A DNA stretch of 23,175 nt from a virus, in the IMG/VR virus record IMGVR_UViG_3300008217_000105, positions 1-23,175 of that record; one strand, 5' to 3'. Positions 9,201 to 16,800 of the stretch are shown piece by piece. A program made the position numbers and the translations under genes. Below the pieces are notes generated by a model. It made no database searches and was not told the origin of the DNA. It saw only the letters and a program-made list of their open reading frames with translations. Within the stretch, counting starts at the first letter, position 1. Every line of letters begins with the position of its first letter.

Positions 9201-9922
9201 GTAAATTACTATTGTGTTTGATTAATATGCTTAAAGCAGATGATAAATTTAGATTAGTTGCAGAATATATTTTCCCATTGAGGAAAATTACAGCCACGCT
9301 TGCCATATATAATGGTTTAGCGTTTCTGCCATCAATTGGCGAGAAGGTGGTTAAAGATAATCAAACTATTGGGAAGTATTATTGGGGAGAGGCAGATGAA
9401 TTGCCTTCGATTGCCGACCGTAGCAAAAATACTATTTATACCAAGCCAGGAGTTGCCTTGACTTTTGATTCAGGCGGAAATATAGCTATTTATCCGCCTG
9501 ATTATGCCGGCCCGAATACTCCAACCGATGAAGAATCCGTGACAGTCACCGATGCTGATGGAAACGCGACTGACTATGATCTTTCTCGTCCCAATGGAGG
9601 TGGATGGTCAAGCAAGCTTGATAGAGATCCGGGCGTTGGAGGGGGTCTTTTTGTTAAGGAATGGGACAACTGGGATCAAACCTTATTGAGAAACTCCAAG
9701 AGTAGGATTAAAAAGATGTTCAAGGGTTATTATAATTCTAGAGAATTTGATGCAGCCCAAACAGACGATTCAGCTGATAGTCCAGGCACTGTAGTAACTA
9801 ATGAATTTAAAGAAAGATTTAAGAAACCAACTGGTCAAAACCTTCTTCCATTCTGGAAAAGGAGAATGCTTCGAACAAATCCCTTTAATGCAAGCGGAGA
9901 ATTGTGCGAAGAAAAAGATTAG
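3233..9922 (+). CDS. Giant tail/baseplate-region protein of 2229 residues, unknown family
   Basis: One uninterrupted frame from ATG (MAESKFLRHQ) to TAG; no good Shine-Dalgarno precedes it. Residues 11-22 (DPSGDGLPDVCD) fit a thrombospondin type-3-like calcium site, followed by cysteines at 32, 35, 37 and 63. Residues about 155-180 are very acidic (EEDTDDAEEEGAEVE). A Pro/Ser/Thr linker spans about 650-700. Residues about 787-833 are hydrophobic (ALFVAIQFAIQKLVVTLLMK onward, then a Cys/Ala/Gly-rich part). The mid-part mixes helices and acidic loops. The last 100 residues are basic (RNSKSRIKKMFKGYY, FWKRRMLRTNPF). No heptad tape-measure pattern, enzyme motif or known fibre repeat is evident. 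It lies between the spike genes and gp25, so a hub or wedge part or an internal scaffold of the baseplate is the best inference. I do not recognise the family; whether it is in the virion needs protein evidence. Confidence 0.85.
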   Translation: MAESKFLRHQDPSGDGLPDVCDEFVAVEEPLCEDCKCIKNGAAITPNWRSLDSEESFLNYKNCLYQVAIETKYTTTIDESLLEKEDLTDTEEAEGMAARYEEYAEQAITALLEENNKDTGAAALRSMSVALQNTDYDLAARPKSRLRLLYSIPYHDLCSLDDAADEEDTDDAEEEGAEVEVTYEIQDLKAKLIVVRKGLFLYGRYLRVYRSIDKGNLFFQDGDAAGKVFPLFDYGDRGILGGSTMAKILPQLDNFLNTKGYNIRGVDVHGSCRAGFINLYRDKVETVTFTFTKEYELKKLTLYTQGCGEENPIIFIDKLKRLKKKSAWKDPTAMAYLVQLNEMTVQLQAREPVPWLEFVKKYTYPTIYSSVNQGYANTDPDNTGASCIADALQNEAKQFGEDILDPIFSIGDAIAYRFHENICREKSEEVIQDEVDVGLFWSPKKKSSPEGASQGSQEGPTTTSIIYTDVEGVEVPAAKNKDGSRKQVLKTLSDMAAEQAGQTIGMDDATFDEFCEKVINDSVGFDLEELWEEGFNKIKLCGLYSLMIDSVKCLFAGLTLEEMLSTVTESALRTMSLENFGNLFIGLPPDKQAELDALVKKKFENGEFFAGGTSAGQQEIADAPPFSLEGKLDFTKPCKDKKLVKYQEEEQMQPGPTGETSVPASPIKEASDDTRRTLAKQLDPSSAAKKQLNPNNVFEAYILALLEVYSENYFELLAELNKFPGAQLIATLIAIFDCPKSPILDPSAFDFIKDIQLPFCRNSNDITWPALANESGWFPGTKDISGALFVAIQFAIQKLVVTLLMKLMIKICGTLGSAACAAPSIIGAAMSGNNMADLIKDSLCPDADAEQIDNTIVDMFANLGLGATAFANTEQVIDFAGDISSAVTRAELARAFLGECSSEFLTVVDSLIVYEYPDFRAGLSNKKNICSFFGDMGNLMPSDFREQLRNFAEGLPENDGLPANPSLCATPQQIETFNQLRSDILDGRATPQQIEKLGDRSGPLEDLKDLAGVLQGGPTRYLADNLPPLISDPGCDNGLLPYESEEAKATTVSALGGSLEQLKIDFAYDMLGNGPSSGRWGLINMILSDTMGNPLTAHMRKAYNQNDYVDYYTDTSVDADVTLDDDSTVGTAGGWFDISAAGLVADIITPRVSRTSQQRGAFPYKVADWLEEYMQTNLTASFASNNEIQKDIKSDPISFASASIKTFGSGINLLKLPDLGYNVDTRIKFEDKEIYFLEKARKKDPDLTLSFQDNCKGLWDDDEIDSMFSYGFDLEFYLSDLVSGSTEGIHNRVGDNARIKIWDRYNTAARTDTTLAASIPDLLKYYKPLQYKISKMILKPDNKKITDSYERKFEFLATDNILDEIDLAPYPKFVSTFSRQQSYLPQIVLLDELIGAGTIEKRDIKSGYDSIMSDVTEQLISVIANNEDAFLYGAVYDDLSFDDVQYVVDEGQTESDGGTNYYEALVDDGEGGTRTIKNDDQIMGISLMQYMSGSDENRVMYLDPNTFGGSYMNPPLYVKPLENKGWMGFVEAMFPEISPCKPYRTDIIDFEDIQQKIENSYPTIPEDQRLKSDPNCIIEVPYGRILERPSVAGLESVITATLRIYASTFFIKSLATFTKIYPKFPDTFSSLYAAYIVEEMEASLKDAQKAFWEAFNPFKDTKFWYAFLEQSVQLYSRRVDNGEISDPPTAAVEALSHLNDVQENYPYPNKNTLKKARGTGEAGAFESLKHFRQDKNLEAIQASEEYAKVILKEMVVEQLNYMGEKFIENFKNVGMSPDIFDLNYFIFQSLSQGGESLTLDQEIKEEYADLPTEGDEHYTSGGSFALPDGTEYVGYYFVKTDEEGNPTYAVGEFEVEGVEDEILTPFANQIIVPIGDIDELGVSTESSTSKPFVIEKYISINGTAYAPSTAVSMIQDNDDLAKNISDVYPGTLETVTAPSGRIVGLEGELGVRHGLRFSAIISGTTATLVEVEIDALDVQLSKVDPLAGDSKLLLCLINMLKADDKFRLVAEYIFPLRKITATLAIYNGLAFLPSIGEKVVKDNQTIGKYYWGEADELPSIADRSKNTIYTKPGVALTFDSGGNIAIYPPDYAGPNTPTDEESVTVTDADGNATDYDLSRPNGGGWSSKLDRDPGVGGGLFVKEWDNWDQTLLRNSKSRIKKMFKGYYNSREFDAAQTDDSADSPGTVVTNEFKERFKKPTGQNLLPFWKRRMLRTNPFNASGELCEEKD

Positions 9923-9936
9923 ATGATATTTATAAT

Positions 9937-9941
9937 GAGGT
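9937..9941 (+). promoter_or_regulatory. Ribosome binding site of the gp25-like gene
   Basis: GAGGT lies 8 bases before ATG 9950, in the 27-base gap after the giant gene. This is the clearest Shine-Dalgarno in the middle of the block and suggests independent initiation here. Confidence 0.6.
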
Positions 9942-9949
9942 AAAAAATT

Positions 9950-10318
9950 ATGGCTTCTTTTGGTGTTGCTCTTCCATTATCATTAGATACAGCAGATGGC
10001 TTTGTAATGCTTAAGGATATTAGGAACCTTGCTAAGCAAAATTTGAAAATGCTTATATTAACACTTCCGGGCGAGCGAGTGATGAAGCCAAAGTTTGGAG
10101 TTGGACTTTCTCGATATCTTTTTGAAAATTTTGGACACGATACCATGGCCCAAATAGAATCTAAGATTAGAGAACAAGTAAGCATTTATATGCCGGCAAT
10201 TCAGATTCGTAGTATTACATTTGGCAATACAGATCCAGATAATAATTATTTGGGTATTGCGATAGAATACTCTATTGACAGCATAGGAATAGCAGATTTG
10301 TTGGAAATAACTACTTAA
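9950..10318 (+). CDS. Baseplate wedge protein, gp25-like (GPW/gp25 family)
   Basis: The product has 122 residues, close to T4 gp25 (132). Its core carries the family hallmarks: SLDTADGFVMLKDIRNLAKQN, then ILTLPGERVMKPKFGVGLSR (the PGER...P.FG..L signature), then a helix with IESKIREQVSIYMPAIQIRS and closing strands. gp25/P2 gpW proteins form the inner wedge that joins sheath and baseplate, and have an evolutionary link to lysozyme-like/sheath-initiator folds; they bind gp6. The next gene is the gp6-like partner, 15 bases on, as in T4 and P2. The start ATG has GAGGT upstream. Assignment is strong. Confidence 0.93.
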   Translation: MASFGVALPLSLDTADGFVMLKDIRNLAKQNLKMLILTLPGERVMKPKFGVGLSRYLFENFGHDTMAQIESKIREQVSIYMPAIQIRSITFGNTDPDNNYLGIAIEYSIDSIGIADLLEITT

Positions 10319-10333
10319 AAACGAGGGAATTCA

Positions 10334-12130
10334 ATGGCAGATGAACAAACAAAAATAGTACCAATCGATTATACTCACCGTGAATATAGCAGTATTCGTC
10401 AAGATTTAATGGAGATAGCGGAAAGACTGTATCCCGATACATTTAAAGACTGGAGCGAGGCATCTTTCGGCGCACTGATGATAGACGCGGTAGCATATGT
10501 GGGCGATCAGCTTTCGTTTTATTTGGATTATAATGTTAATGAGACGTTTTTGGATACAGCATATCAGTATAACAATATTGTGCGCCATGGTCGGATCCTT
10601 GGATATAAATATCGCGGCCCGGCCTCAACATATGGCACTGTAAGTATGTTTGTATTAGTGCCAGCCTCTACTACTGGCCTGGGTCCCGATACAGAATATA
10701 TTCCAGTTGTCAAAGCAGGGACGCAATTTACATCTCAAACTGGATTAAATTTTGTTTTGACAGAGAATGTTGAATTTTCAGATGTTGAGAATGTTGTGGT
10801 TGTAGCCACCGTTGATACAGATACTGGCGCACCTACGTATTATGCGATTAAAGCAACGGGAACTGTGGTGTCAGGCTATCTTTCTGAGGAACAAATAAGA
10901 ATTAATGCTTATGAGCGATTTTTAAAGGTAAGATTGGACTCAAATAATATAGCAGAAATAATTTCGGTTACTGATACTGAAGGAAATGAGTATTTTGAAG
11001 TAGACTTTCTTGCGCAAGACATGGTATTTAAAGAGATTGCCAATACCAATTATAAAAGCGATAATGTCCCCTCTATCTTAAAACCCTATTTGATATCTAG
11101 AAAATTTGTTGTTGAGAGGGATGTAATAAATACTTATTTACAATTTGGCAGCGGAAAGGAAAATGAATCAGATGTAGTAGCAGATCCTCAAACAGTGGCA
11201 ATAGATACTTTTGCGAAAAATTACGTAACAGATACAACGTTTGACCCCACAAGATTATCAAAAAATGAAAGTTTTGGTACTGTGCCGTCAAACACGACTT
11301 TAACAGTTACATATAGAATTACAAACGCAGCGAATTCAAATGTAGGAGCAGGGGGTGTGAATGCCGTTGGAATTGCAGAGATGAATTTTACTAATGCGGC
11401 GAGTTTGGTTTCTTCAAAAATGCAAGACGTTACCAATTCTTTAGAGGTGTCCAATGAAGAACAAATTATAGGAGATGTTTCTTCGCCAACTTCAGACGAA
11501 GTTAAAAGAAGAATATTTGATACATTCCCCACACAAAACAGGGCTGTGACACAATCTGATTACGAAAATATTGTATATAGAATGCCTGAAAAATACGGGT
11601 CGGTAAAAAGATGTTCTGTGCAGAAAGATCCAAAGGCGCAAAAAAGAAATTTAAATTTATATGTTGTTTCTGAAGACTCAGTAGGAAAACTAACAACAAC
11701 AAACAGCACTATTAAAAACAATATAAAAACATGGCTAAATCACTATAGGATGATGAATGATACTGTCGATATTCTTGACCCTTACATTCTTAATATAGGC
11801 GTAGAATTTACCATGAAAGCAGCAACAGGCACGGATAAGTTTACCCTTATTGAAAGTGCTGTCGACGCCTTAATAACAAAATATAGCACTCCTCTTTTTA
11901 TAGGAGAGCCGCTTTATGTGAGTGATATTTATGCTGAATTAAAAAATGTCACTGGTATTTTAGACGTTTTAACTGTAACTTTGAGGGCGAAGACCGGAGG
12001 AAATTATTCAAATGCGAATATAGATATCGATGCAAATATGTCTCCGGATGGGACTTATTTAATAGTACCAGCAAACGCTATTGTAGAAATCAAATATCCA
12101 GTCACCGATATTATAGGAAAAGTTGTATAA
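10334..12130 (+). CDS. Baseplate wedge protein, gp6/baseplate J-like
   Basis: The product has 598 residues (T4 gp6 has 660), ATG with GAGGG at 10323-10327. The N-terminus shows the conserved T4-like pattern: IDYTHREYSSIRQDLMEIAE, YPDTFKDWSEASFGALMIDA, VAYVGDQLSFYLDYNVNETF, then VRHGRILGYKYRGP. The middle is beta-rich. Around residue 390-440 comes RRIFDTFPTQNRAVTQSDYE and MPEKYGSVKRC, the segment typical of baseplate J-like proteins (R-A-V-T..DYE). In T4, gp6 dimers with gp25 form the inner ring of the baseplate, and they rearrange when the sheath contracts. Its stop overlaps the next ATG by one base (TAATG), so the next gene is probably coupled. Assignment is strong. Confidence 0.93.
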   Translation: MADEQTKIVPIDYTHREYSSIRQDLMEIAERLYPDTFKDWSEASFGALMIDAVAYVGDQLSFYLDYNVNETFLDTAYQYNNIVRHGRILGYKYRGPASTYGTVSMFVLVPASTTGLGPDTEYIPVVKAGTQFTSQTGLNFVLTENVEFSDVENVVVVATVDTDTGAPTYYAIKATGTVVSGYLSEEQIRINAYERFLKVRLDSNNIAEIISVTDTEGNEYFEVDFLAQDMVFKEIANTNYKSDNVPSILKPYLISRKFVVERDVINTYLQFGSGKENESDVVADPQTVAIDTFAKNYVTDTTFDPTRLSKNESFGTVPSNTTLTVTYRITNAANSNVGAGGVNAVGIAEMNFTNAASLVSSKMQDVTNSLEVSNEEQIIGDVSSPTSDEVKRRIFDTFPTQNRAVTQSDYENIVYRMPEKYGSVKRCSVQKDPKAQKRNLNLYVVSEDSVGKLTTTNSTIKNNIKTWLNHYRMMNDTVDILDPYILNIGVEFTMKAATGTDKFTLIESAVDALITKYSTPLFIGEPLYVSDIYAELKNVTGILDVLTVTLRAKTGGNYSNANIDIDANMSPDGTYLIVPANAIVEIKYPVTDIIGKVV

Positions 12131-13887
12131 TGGCCATTAAAAGATATACGGCTTCAGCTGATAATACTGTTGTCAATGCTTATGAGCCCAATTTGAGAAC
12201 GCGCGGAACAGGCGCGAACATGGGCGAAGCAGATATATTGGAAACGTTTTCAATCTACGGCCGTGTAACAACAAGTTCACAGGAGCTTTCCAGAATTCTT
12301 ATTAAGTTTCCTGTCACAGATATTTCTACCGATAGGACGAATGGCGATATTCCTGCTAGTGGAAATGTTAGTTTTTATTTACGAATGCACAATGCTGAAC
12401 ACTCCAAAACGGTACCAAGGGATTACACCTTGTCAGTTTTTACGGTTTCGCAGTCGTGGCAAGAGGGAGTCGGTTTAGATCTAGAGGGATATAAAGATTT
12501 AACTGTTGGGAATGAAGGGTCTAACTGGATGAGCGCTTCGAACACGACTTATTGGACAGATGCCAACGATACTTTGTTGGCGGGAGGTTCTTATATTACA
12601 GGCGCCGAGCCCAATGGCGTGGGACCCAATGCAGATGTTGATACCGAAATATATATTTTTAAACAGACACTAACGACAGGCTTGGAAGATATCGAACTTG
12701 ATGTAACTCCTGTTATAGAACAGTGGATAGCGAGCACTTATTCAAATTATGGGTTCGGAGTCCATTTATCAGCCAGTTATGAGGCATATATATCTGGAAC
12801 AGCAGACGATACGGTCAGTCGAAAGCCCGGTCAGCTAGCATTAGATAACGATGATGATACACAAAGTGTTATTTATAACCCTAGTGGTTCAACTACATCA
12901 TATTTCACAAAGAGATTTTTTGCCAGAGGAACAGAATATTTCTTCAAGCGCCCAGTGATTGAGGCGCGATGGGACTCTGCAACAAAAGATGATCGCGGGA
13001 ACTTTTACTACAGTAGTTCGCTAGCCACCGCTGCAAATAATTTAAATACCATTTACTTCTATAATTATGTCCGCGGCCAACTGGCTGATATACCCAACTT
13101 GGGCACGGACAAACGTGTATATGTAAGTATTTATTCCGGCTCTACTGGAGGTTTTTATAGCGATCAAGGTGGAGGCGATGGAGACGATCTGGCGCCATCG
13201 GATTGTGCTGCGTCTGGAACAACGTCGGAAGATACCGGCAGTGTGCAAATATTATCTGCTGATGATCCAGGCCATGTTCGTAGTGCTTATTTAACAGTCG
13301 CGACAGGCGGAATTGTATCAACAGGAATTTATAGCGCCTCCTTTACATATACTGGTTCAAAATGTGGATTAGATACGATATACGATGTGTGGTTTACTGG
13401 CAGCGATACGATTACAAACGCCAACGATGCTGCTATACAATTTTTTACTGGAGCCATCAAGCCTATAATACTCAGAGCAGAAGGAAGAGCTTCGCGCCCC
13501 ACTCATTATATGAATATTACAAATCTTCGGGATAAGTATCGCGCCGATGAAGTTGCTCGCCTTAATCTATATGTTAGGAATAAATATTGGGATCCAACAA
13601 TTTACACTGTAGCTGTTTCTTCTCCGCCCACAACTACCATTGTTAGTGCATCCTATAGTGTTTATAGAGTGATAGACGCCTATACTGCTATTCCTTATGG
13701 AACTGGCAGTGATAAACATACTGTGCTTTCTTATGATGTTTCTGGAAATTATTTTGACTTTGATATGAACTTATTAGAGCCTGGGTATGCTTATGCATTC
13801 AAATTCTCTTTTTACGATAACGGACTTAGTTCTTGGGTAGAACAGTCCGATACGTTTAAGTTCAGAGTAGAAGACTATGAGTATTAA
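12130..13887 (+). CDS. Baseplate-associated protein with DNRLRE/CBM96-like jelly-roll domain
   Basis: The product has 585 residues; ATG overlaps the gp6-like stop, with AGGA at 12115. Residues about 5-215 follow the pattern of DNRLRE-type (CBM96-like) domains: YTASADNTVVNAYEPNLRTR, a strand ending ELSRILIKFPV, then NVSFYLRMHNA, YTLSVFTVSQSWQEG, and IELDVTPVIEQWIASTYSNY followed by GFGVHLSAS. This fold is common in bacterial surface and carbohydrate-binding proteins. The rest is beta-rich, with Thr/Ser/Gly repeats such as SGSTGGFYSDQGGGDGDDLA, and ends in an Ig/fibronectin-like part (MNITNLRDKYRADEVARLNL to FRVEDYEY). In T4 the gene after 6 is 7; this protein does not look like gp7. Likely a peripheral wedge or glycan-contacting part; the role is inferred from domain type and place. 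Its end overlaps the next ATG by 11 bases. Confidence 0.7.
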   Translation: MAIKRYTASADNTVVNAYEPNLRTRGTGANMGEADILETFSIYGRVTTSSQELSRILIKFPVTDISTDRTNGDIPASGNVSFYLRMHNAEHSKTVPRDYTLSVFTVSQSWQEGVGLDLEGYKDLTVGNEGSNWMSASNTTYWTDANDTLLAGGSYITGAEPNGVGPNADVDTEIYIFKQTLTTGLEDIELDVTPVIEQWIASTYSNYGFGVHLSASYEAYISGTADDTVSRKPGQLALDNDDDTQSVIYNPSGSTTSYFTKRFFARGTEYFFKRPVIEARWDSATKDDRGNFYYSSSLATAANNLNTIYFYNYVRGQLADIPNLGTDKRVYVSIYSGSTGGFYSDQGGGDGDDLAPSDCAASGTTSEDTGSVQILSADDPGHVRSAYLTVATGGIVSTGIYSASFTYTGSKCGLDTIYDVWFTGSDTITNANDAAIQFFTGAIKPIILRAEGRASRPTHYMNITNLRDKYRADEVARLNLYVRNKYWDPTIYTVAVSSPPTTTIVSASYSVYRVIDAYTAIPYGTGSDKHTVLSYDVSGNYFDFDMNLLEPGYAYAFKFSFYDNGLSSWVEQSDTFKFRVEDYEY

Positions 13888-16800
13888 AAAGCTTTTTGAA
13901 TCTACTGAAATAGCTCGCAATTATCTTTCTGACACAAACGAAAGAGACCTGTATAAAAATGTTGAATCGGCACAAAATGTTGGTGCGATATCTACAAAAC
14001 AGCAAAGATTTGTTCCGCAGATAGATTACACAGAGCCTACAAACTTTGCCAAATATGGCTCAGCTAGGTTATATTACCAATCTGCGATAAATAGAATTCT
14101 TGATTATTATCCGTATGATGGTTCAGAGTATGAAATTACAGAGTTTCATAACAAATCATTGGACATTGAGGAATTTGTATTTGACAATCTTTATCCTCGC
14201 ACAACTGGATATGTGCTTTTAAGCGCTAATGGTTGGGGGACATTGCTTGGTAGCTTGTCGGGAGGATATGGAACACCCAGCGTCGATGGCGCATATGACT
14301 ACGAATACATTGAATTTACCGGCGGCCCGCATACCATAGGTATTGTCGGTGAGTCCTCTTCTTCCGCGGGAGTTGCTGTTTCGGGTAGCACAACCGCAGC
14401 CATATTTCCAGATGACAGCACTTCAAAAAGAATATATTCCAATGTGTATGATACAAATATTTACACAACTGCGGGCTTAGAATCAAGTTATGGAACTGGT
14501 TCCAGGGCTTCTAACTTGGAATGCAATTTTGATAAAGGAGTTACAATTGAGTTTTGGCTCAAAAAAGATGCCTTCGACACAGCCAAAACAACTAAAGAAG
14601 TTATTTGTGACATTTGGAATGGTGAAGATATAAACGTTCATAATTATGGACGCATTTTACTTAGTATCCGAGGAGATACTGATCCTCCGTTCTTGTTGAC
14701 AGTTAAGAGCGGCTCGACTGGGCCCATTGAAAAGGCGCTAGGAAGCGGCCAGGTTACAGAAGGCACGTTGACAAATAGCGCTTGGAAACATTATGCCATT
14801 ACTATGCAGAATTCTGGTAGTGGATTTATTACGAAATTATATGTAACGGGCGCCCTTGATGATACAGACACCAGCACTACGACGAATATAGGTACATTAC
14901 CATCGAAAACCAGCACTTCAGGCGCCATGGGCGCCCGCATTGGGGCACTTATTGCGCCAGCTCCAGGCGCCACCACTACCCGCGCCGGCCAAGGTAAACT
15001 AAGCGCTTCTTTGGATGAATTCCGTTTTTGGAAAGCGTCACGCAATTCTGATGAGATTGGAAGGAGTTGGTTTACACAAGTAAGAGGCGGAACAAACACA
15101 GATATTTATAACACGACCCTAGGAGTATATTACAAATTTAACGAAGGCATAACAGGCACCGCGAGCTTGGATAACAATGTTTTAGACTATAGTGGTAGAA
15201 TTTCCAACGGTAATTGGATTGGTTATGATTCAACGATTCACGATCAGGCAGTTCGTGGAACCTATGGAAGAGCGACCGGCTCTGCGATTGTGGAATCAAC
15301 AGCATCTGCTACAGAGTTTAAAGATCCGATTATAAGAAGTGGTCATACTGATGTTACAAGTCTTAAAAAGGATTTGGAATCGAAGGGTGCAGAACACGAT
15401 CATAATAATAATTCTGCGTTTAAGAGTTTAATTCCAAGTTGGGTTGTGGATGCCCAAGAGGCTTCCGATGGCAAAGATTTCGTGCCGGTTTATGATAATA
15501 ATATTGAAATGGTTTCTCACGTTGTGGGTTCTTATTTTGATAAGCTGAGATTACAAATAAAGGCGCTCCCGACGTTTAAACAATTGAATTATACTAGTGC
15601 GTCCCAGACCCCGTTGCCATTTGCACAGCATTTGCCTCAATCACTTGGTCTGTATATGCCAGAGTTATTTATTGACTCAACTGTTTTAGAAAGATTTATG
15701 AATCGCACTCCTTCAATGAAATTTGAAGGGGATCTTACTGAAACAAAGAATTTGATTTATCTAAATATTTACAACAACTTAGCTAATATTTATAAGAGCA
15801 AAGGAACAGAAAAATCAATTAGAAATATATTTCGGTGCTTTTATCTTGATGATAGATTGCTTCGACTAAACGTTTATGCCAGCAACGAGACCTTTGAACT
15901 CAAGGATAATCTTAAACAAACGCTGATTAACAAAAGAGTACTTAACTTTAATACTGCCAGTAATACCACTGCTGTTGTTTATCAAGCGCGCCAATCTGTT
16001 GATTATCTTTTAACTAACGGTTGGTGGTCGACATATGAATATACTGCGAAATCGAATTTGGTGGGTTGGTGGCGTCTGGATGCTGATGTATCATCTGGCG
16101 GCACCGGCTTCCCCAAAGTTACCGACGACAGCACTAATAGCAACGATGGCACGTTTGACGCCGCCGGCGACAGGCCAGCATTTTCGGAAGCATTGTATCC
16201 CGCTACCTACATTCAAACCGCGAGTTGCACTTTTAATGGCGCCGCAACCGCCGTAAATATCGGGACTGCCGCAACCTGGGATGACATTATTGGCCCAGAT
16301 GGTACTTCTAAAATGTCAATTTCCACTTGGGTTTATAAAACTGGCGATGGTGGTAATAACCTCGGCCGTATAATTGACTTTAGTACGTCAGACGTCTATC
16401 TTTATACGAATTCAGCTGACACACTTATATTCTCCGTGGGTGCTTGGGATACTACTAGTGGAGTTTGGTATGCCCCGGTCGGCGGCATTACTCAAAACAC
16501 TTGGCATCATATCGTTGTCACATATGATGCAGGCGCCGAAGCAAATGATCCTATTTTTTATCTGGATGGAGCGCGTGTTGCAACTAGCGTAACTACACAG
16601 CCCGAGGGCACTTATGCCAATTTCACCGGCCATGCTTGCTATATAGGAAACAATGGCAATGAAAATAGAAGCTGGAAAGGAAACCTCGCAGATATAGCCG
16701 TTTGGGATTCAATTTTAACTGAACAGGATGCCATCGCGCTTTACAATGCAAAAAGGGGTGTTGGACCTGATAGCAATGCGGCTAACACTCGCGGCTATAT

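Noticed and set aside
9927-9934. TATAAATA on the minus strand in the same gap
   Set aside because: It would drive antisense transcription into the giant gene; no minus-strand gene exists and the octamer occurs by chance in this composition.
9931-9936. TATAAT in the gap before the gp25-like gene
   Set aside because: It touches the ribosome site at 9937, so a transcript from it would start after the site; no -35 element is seen.
10604-10611. TATAAATA inside the gp6-like gene
   Set aside because: It falls on the conserved GYKYRGP codons of the protein and no gene starts nearby.
11221-11532. A 103-codon minus-strand open frame inside the gp6-like gene
   Set aside because: It is antisense to a clearly recognised conserved gene and has no support of its own.
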